DNA of 64,000 bases from Siphonodentalium dalli. Lineage: Eukaryota; Mollusca; Scaphopoda; Gadilida; Siphonodentaliidae. The notes beneath the pieces are model-generated. The model saw only the letters and a program-made list of their open reading frames with translations, made no database searches and was not told the origin of the DNA. Of the stretch, positions 1 to 11,095 are shown piece after piece. Location: assembly GCA_032622095.1 (NCBI GenBank), contig CP136064.1, positions 181,322,011 through 181,386,010 on the forward strand, given 5' to 3'. The position numbers were made by a program, and so were the translations under genes. Within the stretch, counting starts at the first letter, position 1. Each line of letters starts with the position of its first letter.

Positions 1-1329
1 TCGGCGAGAAACTGGCCAATCCACCAGATAACGATTTCGAGTCACAAAGTCCACGATGGAAACATGTGTATTTGAACCCTCATCGTCAGCGCTGGAGGGC
101 GAAATGGCTTGGAGTTAGTTTAAACATAGTTTATTCAACACAATTCATTACATGTTAATTTACAAATTTTATATACATGTATACATAGTAAATAAATTCG
201 ACTCTGTTCCATTTGCATATAATTATGTATATATGTATAGATATATGTATTTGGTTGGAAAAGGAACGACAGTAAGCGTGAGCTTTTTGTAGTCGTCCCT
301 GTACCAAGCGAAGCCCACACCGTATACGTGTTCATTAATTATAAATTGTTTATTTCGCCCTCCTGTTGTATAATAATCTACAATATATATAATCTGTATA
401 TATGGTTGAATATATGGGTTGAACATCCGGCGATCGTGATCGACTTCTCGTTTTGTGATAAAGTTACCCAAGTTTCCGAAATTGTGATACAATTATTTCG
501 CCCTCCGGTTGTATTATAATTAAGCTGCTGTCTATTGGTAAATCTATGGGAGCATGGGGGGGGGGGGGTTTATAGAAATTGGAATTTTTGGGACGCATTA
601 AAACTTGTAGTGCGACCCCGAGGCCGAGTCCGGTAAAAGGTGTAGTTGGGAATTTCAATTTCGTTTATTGTCGTTTTCATTATTATTTCATGCAGCGGGC
701 GTCTCTCGAGAAATGCTTGATTGACCCATGGCTTGTTATTTGCATGCAAAGAAGTGCGAGGCGATTAATTCTAACGGGAATTCGCGCGTTAACCATTAGC
801 GCTCTTCGCGTTATGTGTTTCTATTGTTCTTTAACCTGCTTTGTTGCATTGTTATTTGAACATCTTTCGTTTATTTTCACGTGACATAAATCGGAATGCT
901 ATCTACTATTATACTGCACGGGGATTTGACGATTGTATAAGAAATTTAATTCGACACGAATCATACTAGGTGTTTGTTTATATCAGTGTTTAACATGTTA
1001 TTTAATATCGTTTAGTGAACTTTTTCATTTAGTTATACGCAACAAATATCGGCATGTTATATTCTAAATGAATTGGGATGGTAATTATTAACCAATTCCC
1101 ACGTTATTCCTTCGTTCTGTTTGTAAATATTGACTTTTCATTTCTTTGTATGCGGAATATATCTGAGCTATGAATAGAGATGTTATTAAGAAAAATTCCA
1201 ACACTATCCCTTCACATTGGTTGTTTAACATACAATGTGGCCTAATTCTAAACATCGTTTTTATTTATGTGCACCGAGGCTATATCAGAATGCTATATGA
1301 ATTGAAGAATGTTCAGAAATTACCTCCAC
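1..1329. other. AT-rich stretch, no gene recognised
   Basis: No open frame here resembles a known protein. A G homopolymer lies at about 557-568. A short motif (atttcgccctcc) occurs twice, near 351 and 494, next to similar AT-rich sequence, so a small old duplication is likely. An open frame at 3-158 (plus, no start codon) is the only piece with protein-like composition, but it matches nothing I recognise. Confidence 0.5.
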
Positions 1330-1795
1330 TCCCTGTGACCATGTTTTAATTGATCCTTATAGGGGAGGGGCATATTATAATTAGTCCTCATTGGACCATA
1401 TTTTAATTGACCCTCGTGGGACTATATTGTATTTCACCCCAGTGGGACCGTAGTTTAATCAACACTTATGGCACCATATTTTAATTTTAATTAACCCTCA
1501 TAATGGGACCATATATTTATTCTTTAATTAAGTCACATATATTTTAATTGACCTTAATGGGACCATATTTGAATTAACCCCACATGGGTCCATATTTGTA
1601 TTAACCCTCATGGGACGATATATTAATTAACCATCATGGGACCATATCTCATTTATCCGTGATGTGACGCTATTTTAATTTACCCCCCCCATCGGACCAT
1701 ATTTCAATTAACCCTCTCTGCGTGTGACCATATTTTAATTTACCCTCATAGAACCATACATGTATTTTAATTAATTCTTATGAGAGGTCATATCA
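1330..1795. repeat. Degenerate minisatellite, about 25-30 bp unit
   Basis: The theme 'gggaccatattttaattaaccctcat' recurs about 15 times with many substitutions and small length changes. The degeneracy suggests an old, no longer homogenised array. No coding potential is seen. Confidence 0.8.
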
Positions 1796-2362
1796 GGAGT
1801 GCATTACCTGATCTGAGGCCATTCTTAGATCAGCATTACGCCCGCCTAGGGTGTATATTGGCAATTATATCTGACCTTGTCGCTGGAGGTGGTGGACTAA
1901 GTGTGATTAAAGCATACTCGGTATTTGCGTAATTGGATTCTAAATGTGATTAGAAACGTGCTCGTACTTGAACTATGTTACGAAGATCGCAACATTTTGC
2001 CCGATTATTATTCTGCATGCTATTTCATGGGCTATTCAGACCACTATTTCAAATGAAATTAGAAAAAAATATCACATATAATCAACTACATAGGCGTTAC
2101 CTATATACAGATTTTTCACAATCACCACATTAAAGTGGTTATATTGTATATATAGCTAATAATATGATATTGAGGGCGTTACCATTTCTGACATTGGTTT
2201 TCTTGTCATTATAGTACTCAGTTGGCGCAAACAGTGCGTGGTTGTGCGTTATGTGAATTTGGGCAGAATGCCATAAACCCTCGAATGATCCCGGCCGTTG
2301 CTAACAAATATGCATGCGGAGTATTGTAGTTGTAGTGCGACTACACGCCTGATATATGAAGC
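1796..2362. other. Unique-looking spacer, nothing recognised
   Basis: AT-rich sequence between the minisatellite and the retrotransposon remnant. I see no repeat structure, open frame or RNA gene. Confidence 0.4.
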
Positions 2363-2620
2363 TCAGCTGCGGCTTCTAGGATGCTCAGGTACACCATTAG
2401 CTATATCTCCCTGTGTCCGCAATGAATTTTTGAAACGATTTAAATATGCGCGGTTGTAGTTTTTGTTTAGATTGTCGTCTCCATGAAGAAATAAAGTGTC
2501 AGTTAGTATAAGATTGTCGGGTAGACTGTTTAAAAGTTCGCGGCGGGCGTGTTCGTATTGCGCGGGCATTGGCAAATAAAATAATTCGTGCCTTCAAAAG
2601 CACCACAACACAACGGCCAG
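2363..2620 (-). pseudogene. Non-LTR retrotransposon C-terminal remnant
   Basis: The minus strand reads as the cysteine/histidine tail that follows the reverse transcriptase in many non-LTR elements. One frame gives a Cys-rich start (CCGAFEGTNYF, then CQCP). After a frameshift near 2560 another frame continues with YEHARRELLNSLPDN and on through the usual helical tail to about 2363. The closest pattern in this window is the fragment at 60034-60326, which has CxC, HFLFHC and an R-rich segment in the same order. Only about 80 residues remain and no polymerase domain is attached, so this is a dead 3' fragment. The family is inferred from motif order, and a chance match cannot be fully excluded. 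Confidence 0.5.
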
Positions 2621-2761
2621 TGTCGGATAGATAGATATATATACATGTAGATAGATAAATTTTATTTAAAAGTCGGAGGTATTTAAACATATCGGATATA
2701 TAATTAGAGAGTTTGTGACTATTTAAAGACATATTATGGACTTGTTTGGGTGCGTTAACCT

Positions 2762-3424
2762 GTTTATCCAGTATTACTGTGAGACGAGCTTACCATAGAC
2801 CATTGATAGTTTCGTACCTATATCCCGTATTACTTTGAGACGAGCTTACTATAGACCATTGATATTTTCGTACCTATATCCCGTATTACTGTGAGACGAG
2901 CTTACCATAGACCATTGATAGTTTCGTACCTATATCCCGTATTACTGTGAGACGAGCTTACCATAGACCATTGTTAGTTTCGTACCTATATCCCGTATTA
3001 CTTTGAGACGAGCTTACTATAGACCATTGATATTTTCGTACCTATATCCCGTATTACTGTGAGACGAGCTTACCATAGACCATTGATAGTTTCGTACCTA
3101 TATCCCGTATTACTGTGAGACGAGCTTACCATAGACCATTGATAGTTTCGTACCTATATCCCGTATTACTGTGAGACGAGCTTACCATAGACCATTGGTA
3201 GTTTCGTACCTATATCCCGTATTACTGTGAGACGAGCTTACCATAGACCATTGATAGTTTCGTACCTATATCCCGTATTACTGTGAGACGAGCTTACCAT
3301 AGACCATTGATAGTTTCGTACCTATATCCCGTATTACTGTGAGACGAGCTTACCATAGACCATTGATAGTTTCGTACCTATATCCCGTATTACTGTGAGA
3401 CGAGCTTACCATAGACCATTGTTA
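2762..3424. repeat. 56-bp satellite, left block
   Basis: About 11.8 tandem copies of a 56-bp unit that begins gtttcgtacctatatcccg and ends agaccattgata. Copies are nearly identical. A distinctive variant unit (attactttgag, ttactatag, gatattttcg) occurs at about 2828 and again exactly 168 bp (three units) later, which hints at a three-unit higher-order repeat. The block ends at TTA (3422-3424), where a composite transposon is inserted. The same array resumes in phase at 5559. Confidence 0.95.
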
Positions 3425-4067
3425 CGTGACACTCCACAGTTTCGAATGATCAGTAGGGGTGATTTTATAGATATAAAGTGCTAGTGGTTTCTGGCACCAT
3501 TCATGTGGTATGTATATTGAGACAAGGTGGATATGAATTTGTGTAATTTTAGGTGCTGTAGACTGATGAAAAAAATAAGTGCAAGTGACCTTGACCCCAC
3601 CCATAGACAGCAGTAGCGTTTTCTGCGAAACAGTGGCTCTAGATACTGGGTCAATTTATTAGCACCCAAAATTTGTCATCTGCATTAAAAATTGATTTTC
3701 TGGAAAATTCAACGGCGAAAGTTTGAAATTTTTTCACATTGATGTTGGAAGCCAGAGGCCTCTAAACCAACATAGGTGACCATGCTTGAAAAAATCTGGT
3801 ATTCGTGCCTCTTGGGTATGAAAATGCAATATTTTGGTCATTTTTTAAATAAAAATCACATTTTCGATCAAAAGATCAAGGGCCATAACTCTTGATAGCC
3901 CATATATTATGGAAATTATGTATCAAATTCTGAATGCCTATTCTGTACTAATTTCAGGCATATATATATTGTCTATATGGTTTGGGATCATAATCCAGAT
4001 AAATTTCAATGAATCTATGGGCCCCCTATTTCTGGACCCATACCTGTTGAAACTGTGGAGTGTCACC
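3425..4067. mobile_element. MITE copy 1 of the composite
   Basis: 643 bp with terminal inverted repeats based on GGTGACACTCCACAGTTTC. The left end has C in place of the first G. It contains the 'gatcaagggccataactcttgat' block common in bivalve repeats. It is almost identical along its length to copy 2 (4909-5555). Its right end is followed by TTAA. Confidence 0.85.
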
Positions 4068-4908
4068 TTAAAGACCAGCAAATAGCACCATTATCATTTG
4101 TCAACTTGACAAATATTTACATTGAAAATCATTTTTAGCAAATCTGCTCAGTTAGAAGGAACATTTTATGTTAAATACACCATTCTTCTATGGATATTCC
4201 AATACAGGTGGCCTTTAGACATATACATTGGTGGGGATATGGAGTATTGGAGCAGAGTGGGGATGGGGGGGTGGTGGTGGTTCATGTGTATTGTTATTGA
4301 TGATTTTTTAGATGATGGGTACTTCTTCATGACATCATGCTCCTTGAATCTTAGCTGAAAAGGCTGACATTGACATTACACAGTATACTAAAAGATTAGA
4401 TATTCAGTCTTTCTTATTCACAAATGTGAAATATAATAATTCAGGTTTCCCTGGACATATTTCACTTGACAACATATTGTTCATGTGATGTCATAACCGT
4501 GTATAGCTTTCCCTTAATGCTAAATAAGACTTGGAATTGTTTAACCCATGGTTTTGGGAGAGTATTAAAGATAGTAGTTGCATGAAATATTATGTTTTAT
4601 TTTGATATCTGAGGAAGATATGCATCTCATAATATATTTTATACAACATTTTAGCATTTCAGACCTTTTTCAAGCTATAAATGATGGTTGAATATATACA
4701 TTTTTTCACTACGTCAAGCATAACGTCATTGGGTTCTGAAAGACCCAAAAGAGGTGAAATCATGGGGGTGCATGTAAATCCCCACCCAATCTTGCTGCCT
4801 GTGATTGCAATAACGCATGGGGTGTAATATATCATTTTAAGCGGTATAATGCAGAGAATATGGAGGTGTGGTCCCTATTAAAGATTAATGAAATTGCATT
4901 CCCCTTAA
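4068..4908. other. Spacer inside the composite element
   Basis: 841 bp of apparently unique AT-rich sequence between the two MITE copies. It begins TTAA and ends TTAA. A G-rich patch lies near 4255-4280. No protein-like frame is seen, so nothing in it suggests a transposase or cargo gene. Confidence 0.5.
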
Positions 4909-5555
4909 GGTGACACTCCACAGTTTCGAATGATCAGTAGGGGTGATTTTATAGATATAAAGTGCTAGTGGTTTCTGGCACCATTCATGTGGTATGTATA
5001 TTGAGACAAGGTGGGATATGAATTTGTGTAATTTTAGAAGGTGTTCTAGACTGATGAAAAAATTAAGTGCAAGTGACCATGACCCCACCCATAGACAGCA
5101 GTAGCGTTTTCTGCGAAACAGTGGCTCTAGATACTGGGTCAATTTATTAGCACCCAAAATTTGTCATCTGCATTAAAAATTGATTTTCTGGAAAATTTAA
5201 CGGCGAAAGTTTGAAATTTTTTCACATTGATGTTGAAAGCCCGAGGCCTCTAAACCAACATAGGTGACCATGCTTGAACAAATCTGGTATTCGTGCCTCT
5301 TGGGTATGAATATACAATATTTTGGTCATTTTTTGAATAAAAATCACATTTTCGATCAAAAGATCAAGGGCCATAACTCTTGATAGCCCATATATTATGG
5401 AAATTATGTATCAAATTCTGAATGCCTATTCTGTACTAATTTCAGGCATATATATATTGTCTATATGGTTTGGGATCATAATCCAGATAAATTTCAATGA
5501 ATCTATGGGCCCCCTATTTCTGGACCCATACCTGTTGAAACTGTGGAGTGTCACC
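4909..5555. mobile_element. MITE copy 2 of the composite
   Basis: 647 bp, same orientation as copy 1, starting GGTGACACTCC after TTAA and ending GGAGTGTCACC before TTA. It differs from copy 1 by scattered substitutions and small indels (for example near 5010 and 5040), so the two copies diverged after duplication but remain recent. Confidence 0.85.
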
Positions 5556-5558
5556 TTA

Positions 5559-6098
5559 GTTTCGTACCTATATCCCGTATTACTGTGAGACGAGCTTACC
5601 ATAGACCATTGATAGTTTCGTACCTATATCCCGTATTACTGTGAGACGAGCTTACCATAGACCATTGTTAGATTCGTACCTATATCCCGTATTACTGTGA
5701 GACGAGCTTACCATAGACCATTGATAGTTTCGTACCTATATCCCGTATTACTGTGAGACGAGCTTACCATAGACCATTGATAGTTTCGTACCTATATCCC
5801 GTATTACTGTGAGACGAGCTTACCATAGGCCATTGTTAGTTTCGTACCTATATCCCGTATTACTGTGAGACGAGCTTACCATAGACCATTGATAGTTTCG
5901 TACCTATATCCCGTATTACTGTGAGACGACCTCACCGTAGACCATTGATAGTTTCGTACCTACAACCCGTATTACCGTGAGACGACCTCACCATAGACCA
6001 TTGATAGTTTCGTACCTATATCCCGTATTACTGTGAGACGAGCTTACCATAGACCATTGATAGTTTCGTACCTATATCCCGCATTAATGTGAGACGAG
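5559..6098. repeat. 56-bp satellite, right block
   Basis: About 9.6 further copies of the unit seen at 2762-3424, resuming at the exact unit start gtttcgtacc. Units near 5926-5995 are more diverged (gacgacctcacc), as expected toward an array edge. The last unit decays at about 6098. Confidence 0.95.
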
Positions 6099-6734
6099 AT
6101 GCTCTTCTGTTTGATTATTTCAACACGATTATCTGCTCAAGGTTGCGAAATTATTACAACATGTGAAACATCTCTAAAAATACAACATTCTGAAGTGATG
6201 AATTAGCAACACAGTAATGTGATAATAAGCCGTCAAACGTTAGACAATATATAACTTTTTATGCCCTGTGGCGTAATTTGAGAAAAAAAAGCTTAATTTT
6301 TTGTTCTGTTACCAGTAATGCACAACGCATGCCGTACCACGTGGCTTCTATTTTGTGATGTTATTCATGTCGCAGAACCTAACATACACGTTAATTTTAT
6401 ATTCTAGTAAAACCTTGCTTCGATGATCAGGTATGCACACTAATAAAACCAGAGAGTCTCGGAATCCGCGGGTGGCTATACAATCGGGTACATATGCACA
6501 AAAGAATGAGAGTGCGTGTGTTATGAAATACTATTTGAACATAAACCGTATAAAGAAAAACAATCGACACGTGTTGGTCGTTAGTTCTCATCACGACATA
6601 TCAGAGCTAGAATCAGAACAAATTTATTGATGCTTGCTCCGATTGGAAGATAACTTGTACTTATGTGCTGATACCTGAGGGGGGTTCTCAGACCGCTTCA
6701 CATTCACTATCGATGGTTTGGTTTATATAATGTA
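6099..6734. other. Spacer upstream of the reverse transcriptase
   Basis: No recognised gene or repeat. The retrotransposon's own 5' part (ORF1 and endonuclease) is absent here, so the element downstream is 5'-truncated or was joined to other sequence. Confidence 0.4.
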
Positions 6735-9128
6735 GTGTATCATCGTATCAGTCATATTACGACGTTGTCACTTCAACGGGTGAAGGAAAGACCACACAGA
6801 GGGCTAATTTCAACGGGAAATCACTCCAATGCACGTAGCAATAACCGACACCGGGACGCAATTGATAAACTCGCCCAGATACACGAATCAGGTTATCTTC
6901 CATGTGCGTGGATCTGGTATCTACACTTATCTGTATTTGAACCATCTTTACCATTCCTGGCTGCTGATATATATGCGCTGTGCACCTTACCAACATATCC
7001 CCCATTCATGATCCAGCACGATCACACTAAAAGCCGACCGCACCCCGGGGGTCAGAGCGAGATGGGGCAAGCACTATCGTGCATAACACAAGTACCACTC
7101 GAGGAAATGTATGATTATCTCAAGAAAAACTCGTCTGAAAATAATCTACAAGATTGCGCAGACATTGAATTACCCATGATAGACTTGTATAACGATACAT
7201 TAGATAAACCCATAACTGAGCATGAAATAATTAATGCCGTTCGTGGCCTTAAAGGGAATAAAAGTAGTGGAATTGACAAAATAAAATACGAACATATCAA
7301 ATCGACTATCGACGATATGTTACCAGTATATATACTTTTATTCAATATTATGCCAGAACAGTGGTTAACCGGCATCGTAGTACCTGTCTACAAAAAGAAA
7401 GGCGACTTATTATGTCCAGAAAATTATCGTCCTATAACTATAATGAGTTGCCTTGGCAAGCTCTTCACCAAAATTATTAACTCTAGATTAACTGCGTACG
7501 CGGATGAAATATGCTTACTCCAAAGTAATCAAGCTGGATTTAGAAAAGGCTTTTCTACATCTGATAACATTTTTGCATTACATTTTTTATGTTCAATAAT
7601 GGAGCAATGCGAAATGAAATTCTTTTGTGCCTTCATTGATTTTAAACAGGCATTTGACACTGTATGGCATACTGTCCTTTGGCAAAAATTGTTGACGTCT
7701 GGTATCAACGGAAGATGTTTCAGACTTATTAAAAACATGTACAGCAGTGTCAAATCCCTGGTTAGAATCAATGGCGACACATCAGATACTTACAGAACGT
7801 ACCCTGGAGTGCTCCAGGGTGGAAATTTATCATCTTTTTTATTTTCGATCTACCTCAATGATTTAGAGAGTTTCTTTGAAACTAATAATGTCCCAGGCCT
7901 ACACCGATTGCAAACGATAATTACTGATGAACTTAAAACGTATGTAAAACTTTATTTAATGCCTTATGCTGATGATTCTGTAATATTTGCAGAAAGTACA
8001 AATGATATGAAAAAATATTTGAGCATTTTTGACGACTATTCATTTTGGAAATTAAATGTCAATACGTCGAAAACAAAGATTATGGTATTCGGAAAAGGGC
8101 GTACCCCAAGACGTAAGTTATACATTAATGGAACACATATTGAATATGTCACTCATTACAAATATCTTGGAATTATTTTTACTAAATTAAACACGTTTTC
8201 CAAAACAAAAAATGACCTGATTACAAGAGCTACCCGATCTATGTATGGTCTTATCCATAAAATACGCCAATTGTCCTTGCCATTCGAATGTCAATTAGAC
8301 ATGTTCAATAAAACTGTCAAACCTATCCTACTATATGGGACAGAAACATGGGGTTATGGATGTCTAGAATCCCTAGAAAAATTACAATTAAAATTTATCC
8401 TAAATGTAAAAACAAGTACAACATCGCTAATGGTATATGGCGAGACAGGAATGTTCCCATTAGAGCTGGATGTAAAATGTCGAATGGTATCATACTGGGC
8501 AAAATTAGTTAACTGTAATGATAGCAGAATGAGTAGGATGATGTACTCCCTTCTGTTAAAATGGTATAGAAATGGTGAATATAAGCATCCATGGCTATCA
8601 TATATCCATAAAATTGAATCGGGGCTACCGTCTCTATGGTGGGACCAGGATAATATTACCATTGATGTTGTAAATATGAATAATATTGTCCAACAAACAC
8701 TGAAGGACCAATACGTACTGCAATGGAAAATTAATATGGAACAATCAAGTAAATGTACCACATACACAAAATTGAAAACAATATTTGGCCTTGAAGACTA
8801 TCTGAAAATTTTGAATCGCAAGGATTCAATTATCCTTACTAGATTTCGAATGTCCAATCACAGACTTCCCATTGAAACTGGATCATGGAATGATACCAAT
8901 CGGAAAGATAGAGTATGTACGAGATGTAATACAGGGTTACTTGGAGATGAATATCATTGTATTTTACAATGCTCTTCGCTTGATTATCTGAGAAAAAAAT
9001 ATATTCCCAAATTCTTTCGAAATTATCCGAATTTAGTTAATTTTACTAAATTGTTTAACTCCAAAAACAAGAATATATTGATTAAACTCTCCACATTTAT
9101 ACAAAACGCAAGAGTTAATTACGAATAA
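6735..9128 (+). CDS. CR1/L2-like non-LTR reverse transcriptase, 5'-truncated
   Basis: The product copies element RNA into DNA at a nicked target during non-LTR retrotransposition. The open frame is 797 codons and starts at GTG, not ATG. The first ~120 codons look unrelated to retrotransposons; homologous sequence starts near 7098, with an in-frame ATG at 7107. Landmarks: NYRPIT (residues 230-235), IDFKQAF (301-307), LQGGNLSSFLF (360-370) and the catalytic YADDS (411-415). A C-terminal Cys-x2-Cys...His-x4-Cys zinc motif lies around 722-740. The endonuclease domain is missing. About six residues are lost in frame before MPEQW (206-210) compared with the copy at 37.5 kb. The frame is otherwise open, so decay is recent. 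Clade is inferred from motif spacing; Jockey-superfamily relatives are possible. Confidence 0.85.
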   Translation: MYHRISHITTLSLQRVKERPHRGLISTGNHSNARSNNRHRDAIDKLAQIHESGYLPCAWIWYLHLSVFEPSLPFLAADIYALCTLPTYPPFMIQHDHTKSRPHPGGQSEMGQALSCITQVPLEEMYDYLKKNSSENNLQDCADIELPMIDLYNDTLDKPITEHEIINAVRGLKGNKSSGIDKIKYEHIKSTIDDMLPVYILLFNIMPEQWLTGIVVPVYKKKGDLLCPENYRPITIMSCLGKLFTKIINSRLTAYADEICLLQSNQAGFRKGFSTSDNIFALHFLCSIMEQCEMKFFCAFIDFKQAFDTVWHTVLWQKLLTSGINGRCFRLIKNMYSSVKSLVRINGDTSDTYRTYPGVLQGGNLSSFLFSIYLNDLESFFETNNVPGLHRLQTIITDELKTYVKLYLMPYADDSVIFAESTNDMKKYLSIFDDYSFWKLNVNTSKTKIMVFGKGRTPRRKLYINGTHIEYVTHYKYLGIIFTKLNTFSKTKNDLITRATRSMYGLIHKIRQLSLPFECQLDMFNKTVKPILLYGTETWGYGCLESLEKLQLKFILNVKTSTTSLMVYGETGMFPLELDVKCRMVSYWAKLVNCNDSRMSRMMYSLLLKWYRNGEYKHPWLSYIHKIESGLPSLWWDQDNITIDVVNMNNIVQQTLKDQYVLQWKINMEQSSKCTTYTKLKTIFGLEDYLKILNRKDSIILTRFRMSNHRLPIETGSWNDTNRKDRVCTRCNTGLLGDEYHCILQCSSLDYLRKKYIPKFFRNYPNLVNFTKLFNSKNKNILIKLSTFIQNARVNYE
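7022..7085 (-). repeat. GC-rich inverted repeat, left member
   Basis: The reverse complement of this ~64-bp stretch (CTCGCTCTGACCCCCGGGG, then TGCGGTCGG and CTTTT) aligns with 9600-9680. It lies in the non-homologous 5' part of the reverse transcriptase frame, so the retrotransposon is bracketed by an inverted pair. Confidence 0.6.
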
Positions 9129-9375
9129 TGCATGATATCTGCACTCAGTCACGATATCTCCAACAGTTTCGATGAGATAGCGCGATTTAGTGATGCATGT
9201 CATCAAACAACACTGTGATGCCCTATAATATAATATAAATATTTAATAGCTCCCCCCTCACACTGAAAAACCCTTTTCCACTGTTGCACACCATGTATTG
9301 TATTGTATAATTATGTATTATCTTCTCATAATATCATGTAACATGATTTACTTGAGAAATAAACATTTTGAACAT
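7098..9375 (+). mobile_element. 5'-truncated CR1-like retrotransposon copy
   Basis: The element comprises the reverse transcriptase frame plus a ~245-bp 3' untranslated region. The 3' end is placed just after aataaacattttgaacatttgag. I could not identify a target duplication because the 5' junction is unclear. Confidence 0.65.
9358..9363 (+). promoter_or_regulatory. Polyadenylation signal AATAAA
   Basis: AATAAA lies 230 bp after the reverse transcriptase stop codon and shortly before the apparent 3' end of the element. This is consistent with a 3' UTR used by the retrotransposon transcript. Confidence 0.5.
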
Positions 9376-9595
9376 TTGAGCATAATAGACCTGCATGCCA
9401 AACACCCATAGATGCAGAGAGGTATTCGCTACATGATATATATGGTTTCCATTTCCGAGGTCAGGCAGCCAAGGGAGATACGGTGGGTGCCTTTTTTGGA
9501 GTGTGCGTACCTGACGGAACCGGCCGCAAGTTAGGGGTTAACAGTGCCGTTTCCGCTCAAGCTATCGACTTGGAAATTTGTTACACACAGGTCTA

Positions 9596-9685
9596 TTCTG
9601 TACGATAGTACATGCTCAATCTCGCTCGGACCCCTGGGGGAGGTGCGGTCGGGTGAGGGCGGGTGCGGTCGGCTTTTAATAGGAC
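9596..9685 (+). repeat. GC-rich inverted repeat, right member
   Basis: Reads CTCGCTCGGACCCCTGGGG, then GGTGCGGTCGG twice and CTTTT, matching the reverse complement of 7022-7085 with a small internal duplication. The surrounding 9376-9830 has no gene that I recognise. Confidence 0.6.
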
Positions 9686-9834
9686 CACTCGAGCGTATAT
9701 ATGCGCGGGATATTATAACACGAATGGCTTTAGAAACAACGGGGGAGGAGAAGCTGACTCTCCTGCCCACCACCAAACTGCAAGGCAGAGTTCAGTCTGG
9801 CTAACCACTGCCACCACGTACAGATTGTAAGAAA

Positions 9835-9973
9835 ATCTTACATTTTTTATTTAAGACTGTTGTCGGTTACAATTCATGCTGCAGTATTCTGAAAACATAT
9901 TCAATTTTAAATTGGTCAGATCATATCAGAATGAATTGTAACCGACAAGTCTTAAATAAAAAATGTTAGATTA
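9835..9973. mobile_element. Short hairpin MITE
   Basis: Arms of about 43 bp (9835-9877 and 9931-9973) are inverted repeats sharing cattttttatttaagac and gtcggttacaattcat, with a 53-bp loop. There is no coding capacity. This is the typical form of a small foldback MITE; no convincing target duplication was found. Confidence 0.7.
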
Positions 9974-11095
9974 ATTCGTGATGGCAATGGTCAGACCAGC
10001 GTTACGTATGGACTTAAATTTGCCTTGCAATTTGCTCTCCACTGCATGGTGAGGGGGAAACTGCCCAGAATGAAAGAAAAATCCTTAAACGTGCATGTGT
10101 TTTACAGAAACTCATCTTCATATGCACTCCCATCTGAAAACATTCTTATTGAATGATTCACACCCCCTCCTATTCGTGCTGGTCGGGACTGCCATGCCGG
10201 TGGAATTTGCGTATATGACGACCGTAACTTGTTACACAAACGCAGAGAAAGCCTCGAATTGATCGTTATGTGTTTGAAATTCGCAGAAAAGGAGGCGCGT
10301 TCTTTGTTTGAAATTTGTAGCATCCCTGACCTCCAATTTGATGTCTCAAACCTCAAATTTTAGTATTTTGTTATCAGATTGACATATATGCCAATAAATT
10401 AAAGACATATATTATGTATTTGTTCGGGTGCGTGAAACTGATAAGTTAGTATTCAGGCGCGATGACAACTAGAGGAATGTAACATTCTACTAACATCGTC
10501 GAAAATCTGAAGCAAATCGACTGTACCGCTCCATAGAAAATATCGTCTGAACTACGCTCAATTGTAAATATTTACTACCCGATTCGGGACGCATCTATCG
10601 GCGATAAACTAACGAAAACCATTTCGCCACCGAGAGTCACTGCATTTAATTCATATATAAGAATGACGGTGTGTGTTGTCAATTTGGATATACTATTTGT
10701 AAAAATTACTACTTTGAACAAGATTATTCTCCATTTATATTTGATCACCCTACCGGAGTGTTTCACATCACTTTAAACATTTATCATGGTTATTGCAAGC
10801 ATTTTAATGCACAAAGATTGGCTTTATGATGTCAAATCAGACAGGACATCTTTAAAATAATTGTAGTCTACGTTTCTTAATGTTTTATAGGTATAATTTC
10901 TATATTTGAGAAAAAATATTCTTCAGCCAAGGAATAGTTTCTTAATTGTTAGAAATAATTTCGGTTTATAAGAATATTCCATCCCATTTCTCAACGTGTT
11001 AGTGGTCCCAAGAAAAATGTTCTGGGGAATATTTTTCTTGAAGCCAAGACAAAGTTGCTTGATATAAAATATTTTATTTTGAGAAATATTTTCTA
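9974..11095. other. AT-rich spacer, no gene recognised
   Basis: One detail stands out: ttaaagacatatattatg...gttcgggtgcgtg at about 10400-10437 resembles 2719-2757, just left of the 56-bp satellite. A small dispersed repeat may therefore end here. Nothing else can be supported. Confidence 0.4.

Larger units (their letters stand above)
3425..5555. mobile_element. Composite MITE: two direct copies around a spacer
   Basis: The 2131-bp block sits inside the 56-bp satellite. Its outer ends are inverted (cGTGACACTCCACAGTTTC on the left, GAAACTGTGGAGTGTCACc on the right) and it is flanked by TTA on both sides (3422-3424 and 5556-5558). Removing the block and one TTA restores the satellite in perfect phase, so the whole block was inserted as one unit. 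It contains two copies of a ~645-bp MITE in the same orientation (3425-4067, 4909-5555) and an 841-bp spacer. There is no transposase frame. A 3-bp TTA duplication is typical of PIF/Harbinger-type elements, but family assignment is inference. Confidence 0.85.

Noticed and set aside
3-158. Protein-like frame at the window edge (51 codons, plus)
   Set aside because: No start codon, no recognised motif and cut by the window edge; too little to call a gene.
2762-6098. Regularly spaced repeats reminiscent of a CRISPR array
   Set aside because: Units are contiguous 56-bp copies with no variable spacers, in a eukaryotic repeat context; this is a satellite.
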